A DNA stretch of 27,368 nt from CAMCQY01 sp044370415 (GCA_044370415.1 JBILVO010000042.1:1-27368); one strand, 5' to 3'. Shown: positions 14,047 to 22,570, counted from the stretch's first letter. Notes: generated from the sequence alone by a model not told the origin. Made by a program: numbers and translations.

Positions 14047-15594
14047 ATGCCGACCGCCTCCATGCCATTCTCGCTCGCATCCTACCGCGACCAGCTCCGG
14101 CAGTTTCCCGCGATCACATACGCGGAGTACCGCGACATCCCCGACGACGATGTCCGCCTCGACATCGCCCGGAAGAACAAGGTGATCTCCACCGACACCT
14201 ACAACCGGACGATGAACCACATCAAGGGCCCGCGGGGACGGCGGCCTGAGGCCTACACGCTCACGTTCCGGCGGTCGACCAACGGCCGCTACCTCGTCGC
14301 CAACGGACTGCGGCGGGCGGTGCAGGAGGCCCTCGGCCCCACGTTCACCCATGGCGAGATCGATTTCGCCCGCGACTTCTATGCCGACCAGCGGGCCCGC
14401 GGGGGCAACGGCTTCTTTGACGAGGCGATGTGGCGCGACGTGGTCGACCGCCACGGCGGCCGACTGCCGCTGCGGGTGCGGGCCGTGGCAGACGGCACCG
14501 TGCTCCTCCCGGGCGAGCCGGTGGCGTCGGTCGAGGGGCCCGGCGAGCTGGCGGCCCACCTCGAGCCGCTTCTCCTGCGGACGTTCTACGAGACCGCCGT
14601 CACGACCGACGCGGTCGAGCTGCTGCTCGGCGTCGGGAAGGACCGCGTGGTGGAGGCGGGCAAGCGGGCCGCGATCAGCGAGGAGGATCACGTGCGGGCA
14701 CTCCGGGCCCTCGCCGTCGCCGGCATCCGGCAGACGAGCAACGACACCGCCGCGCTGGCCGTACCCGAGCTGCTCACGGCCGGCACCACGGCGCACCGCT
14801 TCCTGGCCTGCTACGACACCGAACTGGAGGCGATGGAGGCGGCGATCGCGGCCTGCGACCGCGTCACGCTCCTGGTCGACCTGATCGAGCCCAAGGCGGG
14901 CATCGAGAAGATCATCTCACTGAAGAGGAAGCACCGCGGCAGCGGCAAGGCCATCTTCATGCGGCTCGACTCGGGCGACCTCGCGGACCAGGCGCGGTAC
15001 GCGTTCTCCCGGCTTCGCGAGGAGGGCATGCTCGACCCGGCACTCGACCGGATCTCGATCGCCGACATCTCGCGTCCCGAAGATCTCGAGCGGCTCGACG
15101 CGGCCGTCCGCGAGAGCGGCATCGATCCGCGGCAGTTCGTCTCCTACGTCACCGGCCAGCTGCTCGTGATGCAGGACAAGACCCGCAACGCCCTGTCGGG
15201 CGCCTACAAGCTCACCGAGGTCGACGGCCGGCCCACCGGGAAGCTGGCGGCCGGCACCGGGAAGGGCGCGATTCCCGGCCGTCTCAACGTGGAGATCCGC
15301 GACCGTGAGCGGCTGATCGTGCTCGACGACGAGCCGGCGGCGGGCCGGCGGCTGCTGGCCCCGGTGTACGATGGCGGGAGGCTGTTGTACGCAGGAGACG
15401 ATCGCCGGGCCGTCGCCGACGCCGCCGCGGTGCTGGCCGGCTCGTTCGCCTCCCACCTGCTGCCCGCCCGCCGCAGCGCCGCGGTAGAGGATGCGGTCGC
15501 CCGTGTCGAGGAGCGCTTCCTCGCCCAGATCCCGCTCGCCCAGATCCCCCTCGCACAGATCTCACTCCGCCAGGTTCCCGGCTCCGTCGCCTGA
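14047..15594 (+). CDS. pncB: Nicotinate phosphoribosyltransferase
   Basis: This enzyme salvages nicotinate by joining it to PRPP to give nicotinate mononucleotide, the entry to the Preiss-Handler route. In the 515-residue chain, TYNRTMNHIKGPRG and TFRRSTNGRYLVANGL are near the front. PGEPVASVEGP and LLRTFYETAVTT follow, then IRQTSNDTAA with GTTAH (246-250), which contains the His expected to be phosphorylated in PncB enzymes, and RLDSGDL (306-312) in the PRPP-binding half. The family's FG-x-RRA stretch reads EAGKRAA here, a divergence. The C-terminus carries three 15-bp repeats encoding AQIPL-like units. ATG at 14047 or 14062 both fit; no clear ribosome binding site decides. NAD synthetase follows after only 20 bp, so the two form an operon. 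Confidence 0.9.
   Translation: MPTASMPFSLASYRDQLRQFPAITYAEYRDIPDDDVRLDIARKNKVISTDTYNRTMNHIKGPRGRRPEAYTLTFRRSTNGRYLVANGLRRAVQEALGPTFTHGEIDFARDFYADQRARGGNGFFDEAMWRDVVDRHGGRLPLRVRAVADGTVLLPGEPVASVEGPGELAAHLEPLLLRTFYETAVTTDAVELLLGVGKDRVVEAGKRAAISEEDHVRALRALAVAGIRQTSNDTAALAVPELLTAGTTAHRFLACYDTELEAMEAAIAACDRVTLLVDLIEPKAGIEKIISLKRKHRGSGKAIFMRLDSGDLADQARYAFSRLREEGMLDPALDRISIADISRPEDLERLDAAVRESGIDPRQFVSYVTGQLLVMQDKTRNALSGAYKLTEVDGRPTGKLAAGTGKGAIPGRLNVEIRDRERLIVLDDEPAAGRRLLAPVYDGGRLLYAGDDRRAVADAAAVLAGSFASHLLPARRSAAVEDAVARVEERFLAQIPLAQIPLAQISLRQVPGSVA
15523..15567. repeat. Three 15-bp tandem repeats inside the pncB 3' end
   Basis: GCCCAGATCCCGCTC, GCCCAGATCCCCCTC and GCACAGATCTCACTC follow one another in frame and encode AQIPL, AQIPL and AQISL near the C-terminus of nicotinate phosphoribosyltransferase. 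The repeats keep the frame and probably arose by slippage in a tail that tolerates length change. Confidence 0.85.
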
Positions 15595-15614
15595 TCATCG
15601 GAATCACACCCGCC

Positions 15615-17516
15615 ATGGCCACGCCCGCCGTCACGCCTCCCGGCGCCCTCGTCGTCTGCCAGATGGAGGTGCTCCCCGGCAACCCGGAGGCGAACCTCGC
15701 TCGGATCAAACGCGGCATCGACGAGGCCGCTGCTGGCGGTGCGTCGCTCGTCGTCTTCCCGGAGATGGCGCTGCCCGGCTACCTGATCGGCGACGACTGG
15801 GAGAACGACGCGTTGCTCCGCGACCTGGCCGACATGAACGCCGAGATCGTGGCGCACACCCGCGGCCGCTGTGCCGCGGTGTGGGGGAGCGTCGCGGCGA
15901 TGCTCGACGGCCACGTGCCGGTGCTCGGCCGCGTGCCCGCCCTCGGGCGCCGCGGCGAGGACGGCCGCACCCGCAAGTACAACGCCGCCTTCGTGGCCGC
16001 CGACGGGCGGCCGGTGGACAACGGCGTCTTCCCGGGCTTCACGCCGAAGGCCCTCATGCCGAAGTACCGGGAGTTCGACGACGAACGGCACTTCTTCTCG
16101 CTCCTCAAGCTCGCCCAGGAGCTCGGGCTCCCGCCGGCCGACCTCGTCGCGCCGTTTCCGCTCGAGATCGCGGGCTCCACGCGGCGGGTGGGCGTGATCC
16201 TCTGCGAGGACATGTGGGACGACGACTACGCGTTCAAGCCGGTCGCGGTGCTCACCGGCATGGGGGTGCCGCTGATCGTCGACATCTCGGCGTCGCCCTT
16301 CGGCATCGGCAAGCAGGCGAAGCGCGACCGCATCCTCGCCGCGCGGAGCAGGGGCTGCGAGTTTTTCTACGCCAACTGCGTCGGCGTCCAGAACAACGGC
16401 AAGAACGTGTTCGTGTTCGACGGCGCCAGCCCCGTCTACGTCGACGGGGTGAAGGTGGCGCAGGGCCCCGGCTTCCGCGAGGCTGTCGTCACGAGCGGCA
16501 CGCCGGTCCCGCCCGACGTCGGCGACACGGCGGCGATCCACGCCGCGCTGCTCGAGGGCCTGCGGGCGACGCTGGCACAGATCGGCGTCGCCAAGGTCGT
16601 GATCGGCCTCTCGGGGGGGATCGATTCGGCCGTCGTCGCCGCACTCTGCACCCAGGTGCTCGGGGCCGCGAACGTGATCGGCGTCAACATGCCCAGCCGC
16701 TACAACACGGCGACGACGCGGGGCCTGGCCGCCGATCTGGCAGGCCGGCTCGGCATCCGGTTCCTCGTCGCCCCGATCGAGGAATCGGTCGAGGGCACCC
16801 GCCGGCAGGTGGAGGCGCTCACGGCCGCCCCGGTGGCCGGACTGGTCGACGAGAACATCCAGGCCCGCGACCGCGGCAGCCGCGTGCTGGCGGCACTGGC
16901 GGCACAGATCGGCACGCTCGAGCGGTGCGGGATCGTCTTCACCAACAACGGCAACAAGACCGAGGTGGCGCAGGGTTACTGCACGCTCTACGGCGACGTC
17001 AACGGCGCGGTGGCTCCACTCGCCGACCTCTACAAGACCCAGGTCTTCGCGCTGGCCCGCCACATCAACGCGTCGTACGGCGGGCCGATCCCGGAGGGCA
17101 TCCTCGCGGTGAAGCCGTCGGCCGAGCTGTCGGACGCGCAGAATCCCGACCGCGGCGGGGGCGATCCGTTCCAGTTCGAGTACCACGACCGGCTGCTCTA
17201 CCAGTTCATCGAACTGCGCCGTGATCCGGAGGAAATCCTGGCCGACTTCGTGGCCGGCAGACTCGAGGCAGCGCTCGGCCTGGCCGCCGGCCCGAGCGTG
17301 GTGGGCACGTTCTTCCCCGACACCGCTGCGTTCATCGCCGACCTCGAGCTCGTCTGGAGGCGGTTCCGGCAGAGCTTCTTCAAGCGTGTGCAGGCGCCGC
17401 CGATCGTGGTGGTAAGCAAGCGGTCCTTCGGCTTCGATCTGCGGGAATCGCAGATCCGCCCACACTTCACCCGCCGCTATGCCCGCCTCAAGGCCGACCT
17501 GCTGGGTTCGACGTAG
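15615..17516 (+). CDS. nadE: Glutamine-dependent NAD+ synthetase
   Basis: This performs the last step of NAD synthesis: amidation of nicotinate adenine dinucleotide using ammonia released from glutamine. The 633-residue product has an N-terminal nitrilase-type glutaminase with Glu50 in VVFPEMALPGYL, a candidate Lys120 in RTRKYNAAF, and Cys196 in VGVILCEDMW. The C-terminal synthetase has the PP-loop LSGGIDSA (331-338), then NMPSRYNTATT, FTNNGNKTE and LADLYKTQVFALAR. The size and order match the two-domain NadE type. The start at 15615 is an ATG 20 bp after pncB, probably translationally coupled. The stop lies inside a duplicated 15-bp segment (17501-17530). The substrate would come from nicotinate phosphoribosyltransferase upstream plus an adenylyltransferase. 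Confidence 0.95.
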   Translation: MATPAVTPPGALVVCQMEVLPGNPEANLARIKRGIDEAAAGGASLVVFPEMALPGYLIGDDWENDALLRDLADMNAEIVAHTRGRCAAVWGSVAAMLDGHVPVLGRVPALGRRGEDGRTRKYNAAFVAADGRPVDNGVFPGFTPKALMPKYREFDDERHFFSLLKLAQELGLPPADLVAPFPLEIAGSTRRVGVILCEDMWDDDYAFKPVAVLTGMGVPLIVDISASPFGIGKQAKRDRILAARSRGCEFFYANCVGVQNNGKNVFVFDGASPVYVDGVKVAQGPGFREAVVTSGTPVPPDVGDTAAIHAALLEGLRATLAQIGVAKVVIGLSGGIDSAVVAALCTQVLGAANVIGVNMPSRYNTATTRGLAADLAGRLGIRFLVAPIEESVEGTRRQVEALTAAPVAGLVDENIQARDRGSRVLAALAAQIGTLERCGIVFTNNGNKTEVAQGYCTLYGDVNGAVAPLADLYKTQVFALARHINASYGGPIPEGILAVKPSAELSDAQNPDRGGGDPFQFEYHDRLLYQFIELRRDPEEILADFVAGRLEAALGLAAGPSVVGTFFPDTAAFIADLELVWRRFRQSFFKRVQAPPIVVVSKRSFGFDLRESQIRPHFTRRYARLKADLLGST

Positions 17517-17530
17517 CTGGGCTCGACGTA
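17501..17530. repeat. 15-bp duplication across the nadE stop codon
   Basis: GCTGGGTTCGACGTA is followed directly by GCTGGGCTCGACGTA, 14 of 15 bases identical. The first copy carries the last codons of nadE and, with the next base, its TAG stop. It is minor and probably a slippage product. Confidence 0.8.
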
Positions 17531-17718
17531 GACGACTCCGCGCCCGCGACCTCCAACGTCGACCGGCCGAGATGCATGCGGACCTCCCGCTCGCCGGAAG
17601 GCGGAGGGTGTCCGCTCACCGCACCGGCGGACAAGCCGGGCGATTTGCCGCCGCCGCACGGCACGCGACTGATTGGCCAGGCCCGCGACGGCGATCGCGC
17701 CAGACCGGGCGTTGCACC

Positions 17719-17757
17719 GGCACGGGTGCGGCCCAACGGTTGCGCCGCCCCCGTGCC
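17719..17757. terminator. Strong hairpin between nadE and the fasciclin gene
   Basis: GGCACGGGTGCGGC (17719-17732) pairs with GCCGCCCCCGTGCC (17744-17757) at 13 of 14 positions with an 11-base loop. No U-tract follows. It lies 20 bases before the fasciclin start codon, so it could be a nadE terminator without U-tract or a 5' leader structure of the next gene. Confidence 0.4.
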
Positions 17758-17777
17758 CTGACACGACGAGGTTCACC

Positions 17778-18302
17778 ATGCACGCGACCATCCGGACTCT
17801 TTCCCTGCTCGTGGCCGTCGGCGCCGCGACGGCGGCGTTGTCGGCGGAACCCGGCAGAAAGCCCGTGGCACTCGAGCCCGCTTCGAATATTTACGAGACG
17901 GTCGTCGAGTCGGGACACCTGCAGAAATTCGTGATGGCGGTCGAGGCGGCGGGCCTCGTCGACACGCTCAAGGGCGACGGGCCGCTCACCGTGTTCGTCC
18001 CCTCGAACGAGGCCTTCGAAGGGCTGACGTCGGCCGCCTTCCACGACCTGCTCCATCCGGAGCACAAGGAGAAGCTCAAGGCGCTGCTGCTGGCCCACGT
18101 GATACCAGGCCAGCTGCGGATGGCCGACCTGAAGCAACACATGGAGATCAGGTCGGCGGGCGGCCCCAAGCTCGACGTCGACTACCACTTCATCACGGGC
18201 GTGAAGGTCGGCACGGCCAACCACATGGCCCACGTGCAGAACAGCGACGTGGAGGCGACCAACGGCGTGATCCACGTGATCGACAGGCTGATCATGCCAT
18301 AG
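17778..18302 (+). CDS. Secreted fasciclin-domain protein
   Basis: The 174-residue product has a signal peptide (basic start, LSLLVAVGAATAAL, cleavage near LSA-EP) and one fasciclin (FAS1) domain. Recognisable parts are NIYETVVESGHLQKFVMAVEAAGL, the conserved LTVFVPSNEAFEGL (FAS1 H1 motif, T-V-F-x-P-x-N-x-A-F), LKALLLAHVIPG and the final GVIHVIDRLIMP (H2 motif). FAS1 domains mediate adhesion or protein-protein contacts outside the cytoplasm; the specific partner is unknown. GAGG lies seven bases before ATG. It is convergent with the BMP-family gene, sharing a hairpin at 18314-18346. Bacterial single-FAS1 proteins are usually of this size. No transmembrane anchor or lipobox is seen after the signal peptide. 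Confidence 0.9.
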   Translation: MHATIRTLSLLVAVGAATAALSAEPGRKPVALEPASNIYETVVESGHLQKFVMAVEAAGLVDTLKGDGPLTVFVPSNEAFEGLTSAAFHDLLHPEHKEKLKALLLAHVIPGQLRMADLKQHMEIRSAGGPKLDVDYHFITGVKVGTANHMAHVQNSDVEATNGVIHVIDRLIMP

Positions 18303-18313
18303 CTGGACCATGT

Positions 18314-18346
18314 GCCCTGCGCGAACGGAACGGGGTCGCGCAGGGC
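18314..18346. terminator. Shared hairpin between convergent genes
   Basis: GCCCTGCGCGA (18314-18324) pairs perfectly with TCGCGCAGGGC (18336-18346), with an 11-base loop. It lies just past the fasciclin stop (18302) and 24 bp beyond the end of the convergent BMP-family gene, so it can serve both. There is no clear U-tract. Confidence 0.55.
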
Positions 18347-18369
18347 CTGACTCACGAGCGTGGGCCGGA

Positions 18370-19371
18370 TCAGTCGCCCCGCGGCCGCTCCGTGCTCGGG
18401 TTGAGCACGAGCGCGCCCGCCTTGAGCGCCCTCTCCTTTTCCCGCACCAGTTGCATCACCTCGGGCGGCAGTCTGCCATCCCAGCCGTGCCAGGGAGCGA
18501 GGCCGGCGCCGCCGCGGCCGAGCGTGGAGAAGTCGACGAGGTTCTCCGCGTGCACCATGCCCGCCGACGACAGCGAGATGATGTAGTCGACCACCGGCGT
18601 CATGCTCCAGACCGGCCCGGTGATCACCGTGTCGGGCGACTCGCCGTGCTGGTCGAGAAGGTTGCCGAACGCCCGCACGCCCTTCTCGCGGGCCGCGGCG
18701 ATCGCCCCCTCCCGCTCCGCGTAGATGAGGTCGGCACCGGCCGCGATCTGCTCGAGCGCGGCCTGGCGGGCCTTCGGCGGATCGAACCAGGAGTCGATGA
18801 ACGTCACCTTCACCTTCACGGCGGGATTCGCGTCGCGGGCGCCCTGGATGTAGGCGTTGACGGTCCGGTGGACGTGCGGCTCCGGCTTGCCGCAGACCAC
18901 GCCGACGACGGTCGACTTCGTGAGCCGCCCTGCCAGCACGCCACAGAGATACGCCGGCTCGGCGAGATCGCTGTCGAACACGGAGAGATTCGGCGGGGCG
19001 GGTGGGCCCGATGTGCCGATGACGAACGCGGTCTGCGGGTGCGCGGCCGCGAGCTGCCGGATCTCGGCGTCGGCCAGCGTGCCGTCGGCGACCACGATGT
19101 CGGGCCGCTTGGCCAGCTCCGCCCCGAGGGCAGCGGCCATCCGCGGCGCGTCGGCGAGATCGGCCTGCCAGGAGTAGCGGATGCGGCCGCCCCGCTGGGC
19201 CGCCTGGAGCGCGTCGTGAATGACCATGTTCCACGGCTCCTCGAGCGGCGTGGCATACGCCGCGACCACCACGGGCACCTTCTTCGCGGACGGCTGTCCG
19301 GCCGAGAGCGGAGCGCCGGGGAGCGACAGGCAGAGACAGACAAGAGCGAGCAGGGTGGCGCGCATGCGCAT
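18370..19371 (-). CDS. BMP-family (PnrA-like) ABC transporter substrate-binding protein
   Basis: The 333-residue protein has a signal peptide (MRMRATLLALVCLCLSLPGAPLSAG) and a BMP/PnrA-type periplasmic-binding fold. Segments typical of the family are VVAAYATPLEEPWNMVIHDAL at the start, AYLCGVLAGRLTKSTVVGVVCG, NAYIQGARDANPAVKV, FDPPKARQAALEQIAAGADLIY and the late W-x-x-x-P. Relatives bind nucleosides or purine derivatives and hand them to an ABC permease. No ATPase or permease gene lies next to it here, so it is either an orphan receptor or works with a distant transporter. ATG at 19371 has GGAG eight bases upstream. Cys residues in the signal region do not form a convincing lipobox, so soluble periplasmic location is likelier than lipoprotein. 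It is convergent with the fasciclin gene. Confidence 0.87.
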   Translation of the reverse strand: MRMRATLLALVCLCLSLPGAPLSAGQPSAKKVPVVVAAYATPLEEPWNMVIHDALQAAQRGGRIRYSWQADLADAPRMAAALGAELAKRPDIVVADGTLADAEIRQLAAAHPQTAFVIGTSGPPAPPNLSVFDSDLAEPAYLCGVLAGRLTKSTVVGVVCGKPEPHVHRTVNAYIQGARDANPAVKVKVTFIDSWFDPPKARQAALEQIAAGADLIYAEREGAIAAAREKGVRAFGNLLDQHGESPDTVITGPVWSMTPVVDYIISLSSAGMVHAENLVDFSTLGRGGAGLAPWHGWDGRLPPEVMQLVREKERALKAGALVLNPSTERPRGD

Positions 19372-19769
19372 CAGGACAGCTCCATGGAGATCCGGGGCGA
19401 ATATCGAGGAAGGGAAAAGCCCGAGGCCAACCCGGGGCCCCGCGCGATGCCAGCAGGATAGGGCCGCGGCAGCCACCCGGGAAAGAGCTGCGCCGGCACC
19501 GTACCGCTTCCCGCGAAATGCGGCATGCGCCGCCGCCGCGAGGCATGCCTGCACGGCCGCAACGCGGAGGCATCGTGCCCATCCTGCCATCCTCGACGGA
19601 GGGTCGGGACCCGATCCGCAGGTCGATCCGCTCCAGCACGGCGCTGATCGCCTCGTTGGCCGTCGGAGTGCCCACCAGCGGCGGCCGCGTCGTCATCTCC
19701 ACCATCCGGCGACGACGCTCGGGGCAACTCAGGTGCGCTGCGCCACGCAAGCGTGTGGGCGGGCCGCCT
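19372..19769. other. Gene-free stretch between the BMP gene and the IS3 remnant
   Basis: I see no gene in it. On the minus strand about 19680-19740 reads LSCPERRRRMVEM, vaguely like the start of an IS3 orfB product, which would fit continuation of the remnant to the right; this is too short to assert. The rest gives only open frames of shadow type. Confidence 0.4.
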
Positions 19770-20034
19770 CCCAGACGTCAAGCAGCGGATCAGCATGTCG
19801 AGCGACTGACCCGCTGCCAGCGTCTTCAGCCTCGAGCTCTCCTTCTGGAGCTCCTGAAGCTGCTTGGCCATCTTCGAGTCCATCCCGCCGAACTTCGTAC
19901 GCCAAGGGAGGACAACTGCTGGGAATTCCCCAGCCGTGGGCAGACGCCGGGCAAGCTCCTGCCCTCCCCCCAGGGTCCACGTCAGCCTGCCAAAGCAAGC
20001 CCGTGATCTGCTCTCCACTGCGTCGCTTCCTCAT
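19770..20034 (-). pseudogene. IS3-family orfA remnant, frameshifted
   Basis: Two frames together give an IS3-type OrfA. The first, from ATG at 20034, reads MRKRRSGEQITGLLWQADVD, the helix-turn-helix start. The second continues WRTKFGGMDSKMAKQLQELQ and KESSRLKTLAAGQSLDML, the typical leucine-zipper region. One frameshift separates them, and after LDML the expected end of OrfA is lost. Full OrfA is about 90-100 residues and is followed by an OrfB integrase, absent here apart from a doubtful trace. The remnant cannot transpose. It separates the BMP gene from the phosphoesterase gene. Confidence 0.75.
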
Positions 20035-20299
20035 CAGAGAATCCCTTCCAGCCCCAGCCGGGGACGCGACGTCTTCATGACGGGAGGCTGACGCCGCGAC
20101 GTCGCCATCCGCTCGACGAATACCCGTCGCATGGGCATGACGATCCTCTCACTTCGCCTGACCGTGATGCGGGGAGCCTCCCGCCCGGGTTCACGCAATT
20201 CTCATCCACTTCGGCGCTTCGCCTCGCCGAGCGATCCGTTAGCCTGACCGCGTTCCGCTTTTCCATAGCTGAGGTTTCGTCTGCACAAGGGAACATCTC
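20035..20299. other. Leader region before the phosphoesterase gene
   Basis: No gene is seen. The IS3 remnant ends at its left. AAGGGA (20288-20293) is the likely ribosome binding site for the gene starting at 20300. No terminal inverted repeat of the insertion element could be identified here. Confidence 0.4.
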
Positions 20300-21130
20300 A
20301 TGCGCGTGCGATCGCTGTTTCTCTCGGACCTGCATCTCGGGTGCGGGTTCTCCCGCGCCGACGCCCTTTTTGAGTTTCTCGGCAACTACGAACCCGATCG
20401 CCTGTACCTCGTGGGGGACATCATTGACGGCTGGAAGCTGCGACGGCACTTCCGCTGGGACGACACGGCGAGCTTCGTGATTCGCCGGATGCTCGGCATG
20501 CTGAAACGGGGAACACGAGTGTTTTACGTCGTCGGCAACCATGACGAGTTTCTCCGCCCCTGGTGTCCGCAGCTTTTGGGCGGGGTCGAATTGGCCGACA
20601 AACTCGTCCACGTGACCGTCGACGGCCGTCGGCTGCTGGTCATCCATGGCGATCAGTTTGATCAACTCACGCGGCACGCCCGCTGGATCTACCGACTCGG
20701 CGACCGAGCCTACACGCTTGCCTTGCACGCGAACGCTTTGACCAACGCCCTGAGGCGATTTCTGGGCTACCCATATTGGTCATTGAGCGCGCTGCTGAAA
20801 CAGCGAGTGAAGACCGCCGTGAACTTCGTCAACGACTTCGAGCGATTCGTAGCCCGCTACACCCGCGAGCACGGCTGTGCCGGCGTGATCTGCGGTCACA
20901 TCCACGTGCCGGCCATTCGCCGGGTCGAAGGGATCGACTACTACAACTGCGGCGACTGGGTGGAGCACTGCACGGCGCTGGTTGAGCACATGGATGGCCG
21001 CATCGAACTGGTGCGGGCTGCGGGTGCGGCCGGCGCTCACGCTCGCTCACAGTCGCGCGATGTGGCACGGACGAACAAGTACGGCCTGGAATACGCCAGC
21101 GCTGGCGCGGCACGTGCGGATGACGCGTGA
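20300..21130 (+). CDS. Metallophosphoesterase, UDP-2,3-diacylglucosamine diphosphatase-like
   Basis: A calcineurin-like phosphoesterase of the LpxH/YbbF type. Metal ligands are in order: D10 and H12 in LFLSDLHLG, D40 in LVGDIIDGW, N80-H81-D82 in VVGNHDEF, H116 in LVIHGDQFD, and H200/H202 in ICGHIHVPA. LpxH removes UMP from UDP-diacylglucosamine in lipid A synthesis; many bacteria have paralogues of this type with unknown substrate, so the precise reaction is inferred. The length of 276 residues exceeds typical LpxH by about 30, mainly through a C-terminal Ala/Arg-rich tail. AAGGGA lies shortly before the ATG. No other lipid A genes are nearby. Third-position GC bias is weaker than in the NAD and Anbu operons, which may mean a different origin. 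Confidence 0.85.
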   Translation: MRVRSLFLSDLHLGCGFSRADALFEFLGNYEPDRLYLVGDIIDGWKLRRHFRWDDTASFVIRRMLGMLKRGTRVFYVVGNHDEFLRPWCPQLLGGVELADKLVHVTVDGRRLLVIHGDQFDQLTRHARWIYRLGDRAYTLALHANALTNALRRFLGYPYWSLSALLKQRVKTAVNFVNDFERFVARYTREHGCAGVICGHIHVPAIRRVEGIDYYNCGDWVEHCTALVEHMDGRIELVRAAGAAGAHARSQSRDVARTNKYGLEYASAGAARADDA

Positions 21131-21265
21131 CGTCGTTTCATGCGGGCGATCATGCGTCGCTCCTCACGGCCGCCTCATGATGAGCCAGGCGACTTTTAGT
21201 CTTTTGTGAGTCGCAATCCGCTCACAGATCTTCGTTATCCTCCCGATGCCAAGGAGGACACGACG

Positions 21266-21583
21266 ATGCTGATGCTCCCCGATGCCTACGAACGGATTTC
21301 GCAACTGGATGCGATGTCGGCCATCAAGGCGTGGCTGCTCGGAGACTCCACCCGCGGTGAGGAGCACGTGCTGGCCCTCGCCATCCGCCGGGACACCGGC
21401 CTTGAATTGACAGATCGCGAGATTCGGGAGGTGCTGGTCGACGCGATCAACGATAACGCGACCGCCATGAGCGTCTTCGAAAGGCTGCTCATGCTGGAGC
21501 CGGGCCCTGAGCCAGACTGCCCGGCCAGCCAGCCACGAGAGATCACGACGGCCAAGGCTCGGGGGACCATCACGCCCGGATGA
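21266..21583 (+). CDS. Hypothetical protein, 105 residues
   Basis: I do not recognise this protein. Residues 1-80 read as compact helical sequence (YERISQLDAMSAIKAWLLG, EEHVLALAIRRDTGLELTDREIREVLVDAI, TAMSVFERLLMLEP), acidic and cytoplasmic, while the last 25 residues are low-complexity. The start is very well supported: AAGGAGG lies eight bases before ATG. On the opposite strand an open frame of the upstream permease runs antisense through it, but that stretch has no membrane segments and looks like a shadow. Its 3' end overlaps by 14 bp the C-terminal debris of the broken permease. It is 135 bp after the phosphoesterase gene and may share its transcript. Confidence 0.65.
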   Translation: MLMLPDAYERISQLDAMSAIKAWLLGDSTRGEEHVLALAIRRDTGLELTDREIREVLVDAINDNATAMSVFERLLMLEPGPEPDCPASQPREITTAKARGTITPG

Positions 21584-22501
21584 CCAGCTCCCTGGCGACG
21601 GGCAGTTGCTCCGCCACGCGGCCGATGACGTCGCCGTTGAAAAACCGCGACACGCCGACCCTCGTCGGCAGCTGCATGGAGACCCGCGCACGTTCATCAT
21701 GTCGTCGGTGCCCAGCGGGTGCCCCTGGGGGTCGATCAGCCTGGCATCCGGCAGCGCGTTCATCGCCGCACCGAGGATCAGATTGAGCACCACCACCTCG
21801 ACCAGCACCGGGAAGATCGACCGGCGGCTGGTCACCCGCACCGGTGACACCATGATGGCGGTCATGTTGGCGATCGCCTCGATGCCCGAGAGCGCCAGCA
21901 CGATCTCCGTGAACCCCACCCACGCATCGCCCCAGGCCCCCAGACTGCGATCCCGCACCGGCAGCTCGAGCCGCGTATGGTAGGGGCTGGGCAGGGCACA
22001 GATCGCCACGACGGCCGTAAGCGCCACCGTCGCGACCGCCACGACGAGCGCGATCCGCCCCATGCCGCGTGGGCCGAACCAGTTGATCGCCCCGATGATG
22101 CCGATGGCCGACAGCATGCAGATCAGTTCGATCCGCACGCCGCCGACCTCGCCGTCAACGCCCAGGTAGCGGAAGGCGTCGAGGCACGAAATCGCCGCGG
22201 TCACGGTGTAATCGGCGCAGAGCGACAGGCCGCCCACCACGGCCAGGCCGCGGCTGCTGCTGCGGGCGGCGGAATAGACGCCGCCGCCGTCGGGATATTT
22301 GCGGCAGATGATCAGGTAGCAGCAGCCCACCAGCACCAGCAGCACGTTCACGAAGAAGATGTGGAACAGCGACGCGTGCTGCGTGAAGTGGAAGGCCAGC
22401 CCGAGCACGTAGAGACGGCTCGTGCCCAGGTCGCCGAAGAGCATCGGCCCCGCGTGGTACCAGCGCAGCTCACGGGGGCGGTCGGCGAGGGCTGCGGCCA
22501 T
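21570..22501 (-). pseudogene. APC-superfamily permease, internally deleted and frameshifted
   Basis: The N-terminal 270 residues are an APC-type amino acid permease: GPMLFGDLGTSRLYVLGLAF, then several hydrophobic helices (FVNVLLVLVGCCYLIICRKYPDGGGVYSAA, ELICMLSAIGIIGAINWFG, ALVVAVATVALTAVVAICAL) and FTEIVLALSGIEAIANMTAIM, a typical APC loop and helix. At GHPLGTDDMMNV the membrane sequence stops. In the original frame what follows is Ser/Arg-rich nonsense, while another frame gives VSMQLPTRVGVSRFFNGDVI and GRVAEQLPVARELVIRA, ending at 21570. That looks like a true C-terminal tail now out of frame, so an internal deletion with frame change is likely. A complete APC permease has about 12 helices; roughly half are gone. 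The start ATG at 22501 lacks a clear ribosome binding site. Confidence 0.65.
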
Positions 22502-22529
22502 GCGCGGGTGGTCTGGCGCGGGTGGTCTG
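22502..22529. repeat. 14-bp tandem duplication upstream of the permease
   Basis: GCGCGGGTGGTCTG occurs twice in direct succession (22502-22515 and 22516-22529), without differences, immediately before the permease start codon. It may have disturbed the original leader of that gene. Confidence 0.85.
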
Positions 22530-22570
22530 GGATGGAGGCCGGCGGCAGCCGCCGGAAAGTGGCGAGTCTA

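Noticed and set aside
15204..17465. A 753-residue open frame on the minus strand across nadE
   Set aside because: It is antisense to the clearly recognisable NAD synthetase; its composition (Arg, His, Asp, Val-rich repeats) is that of a high-GC shadow frame without domains.
21164..21569. The C-terminal part of the permease open frame
   Set aside because: It has no membrane helices and lies antisense to the 105-residue gene that has a strong ribosome binding site.
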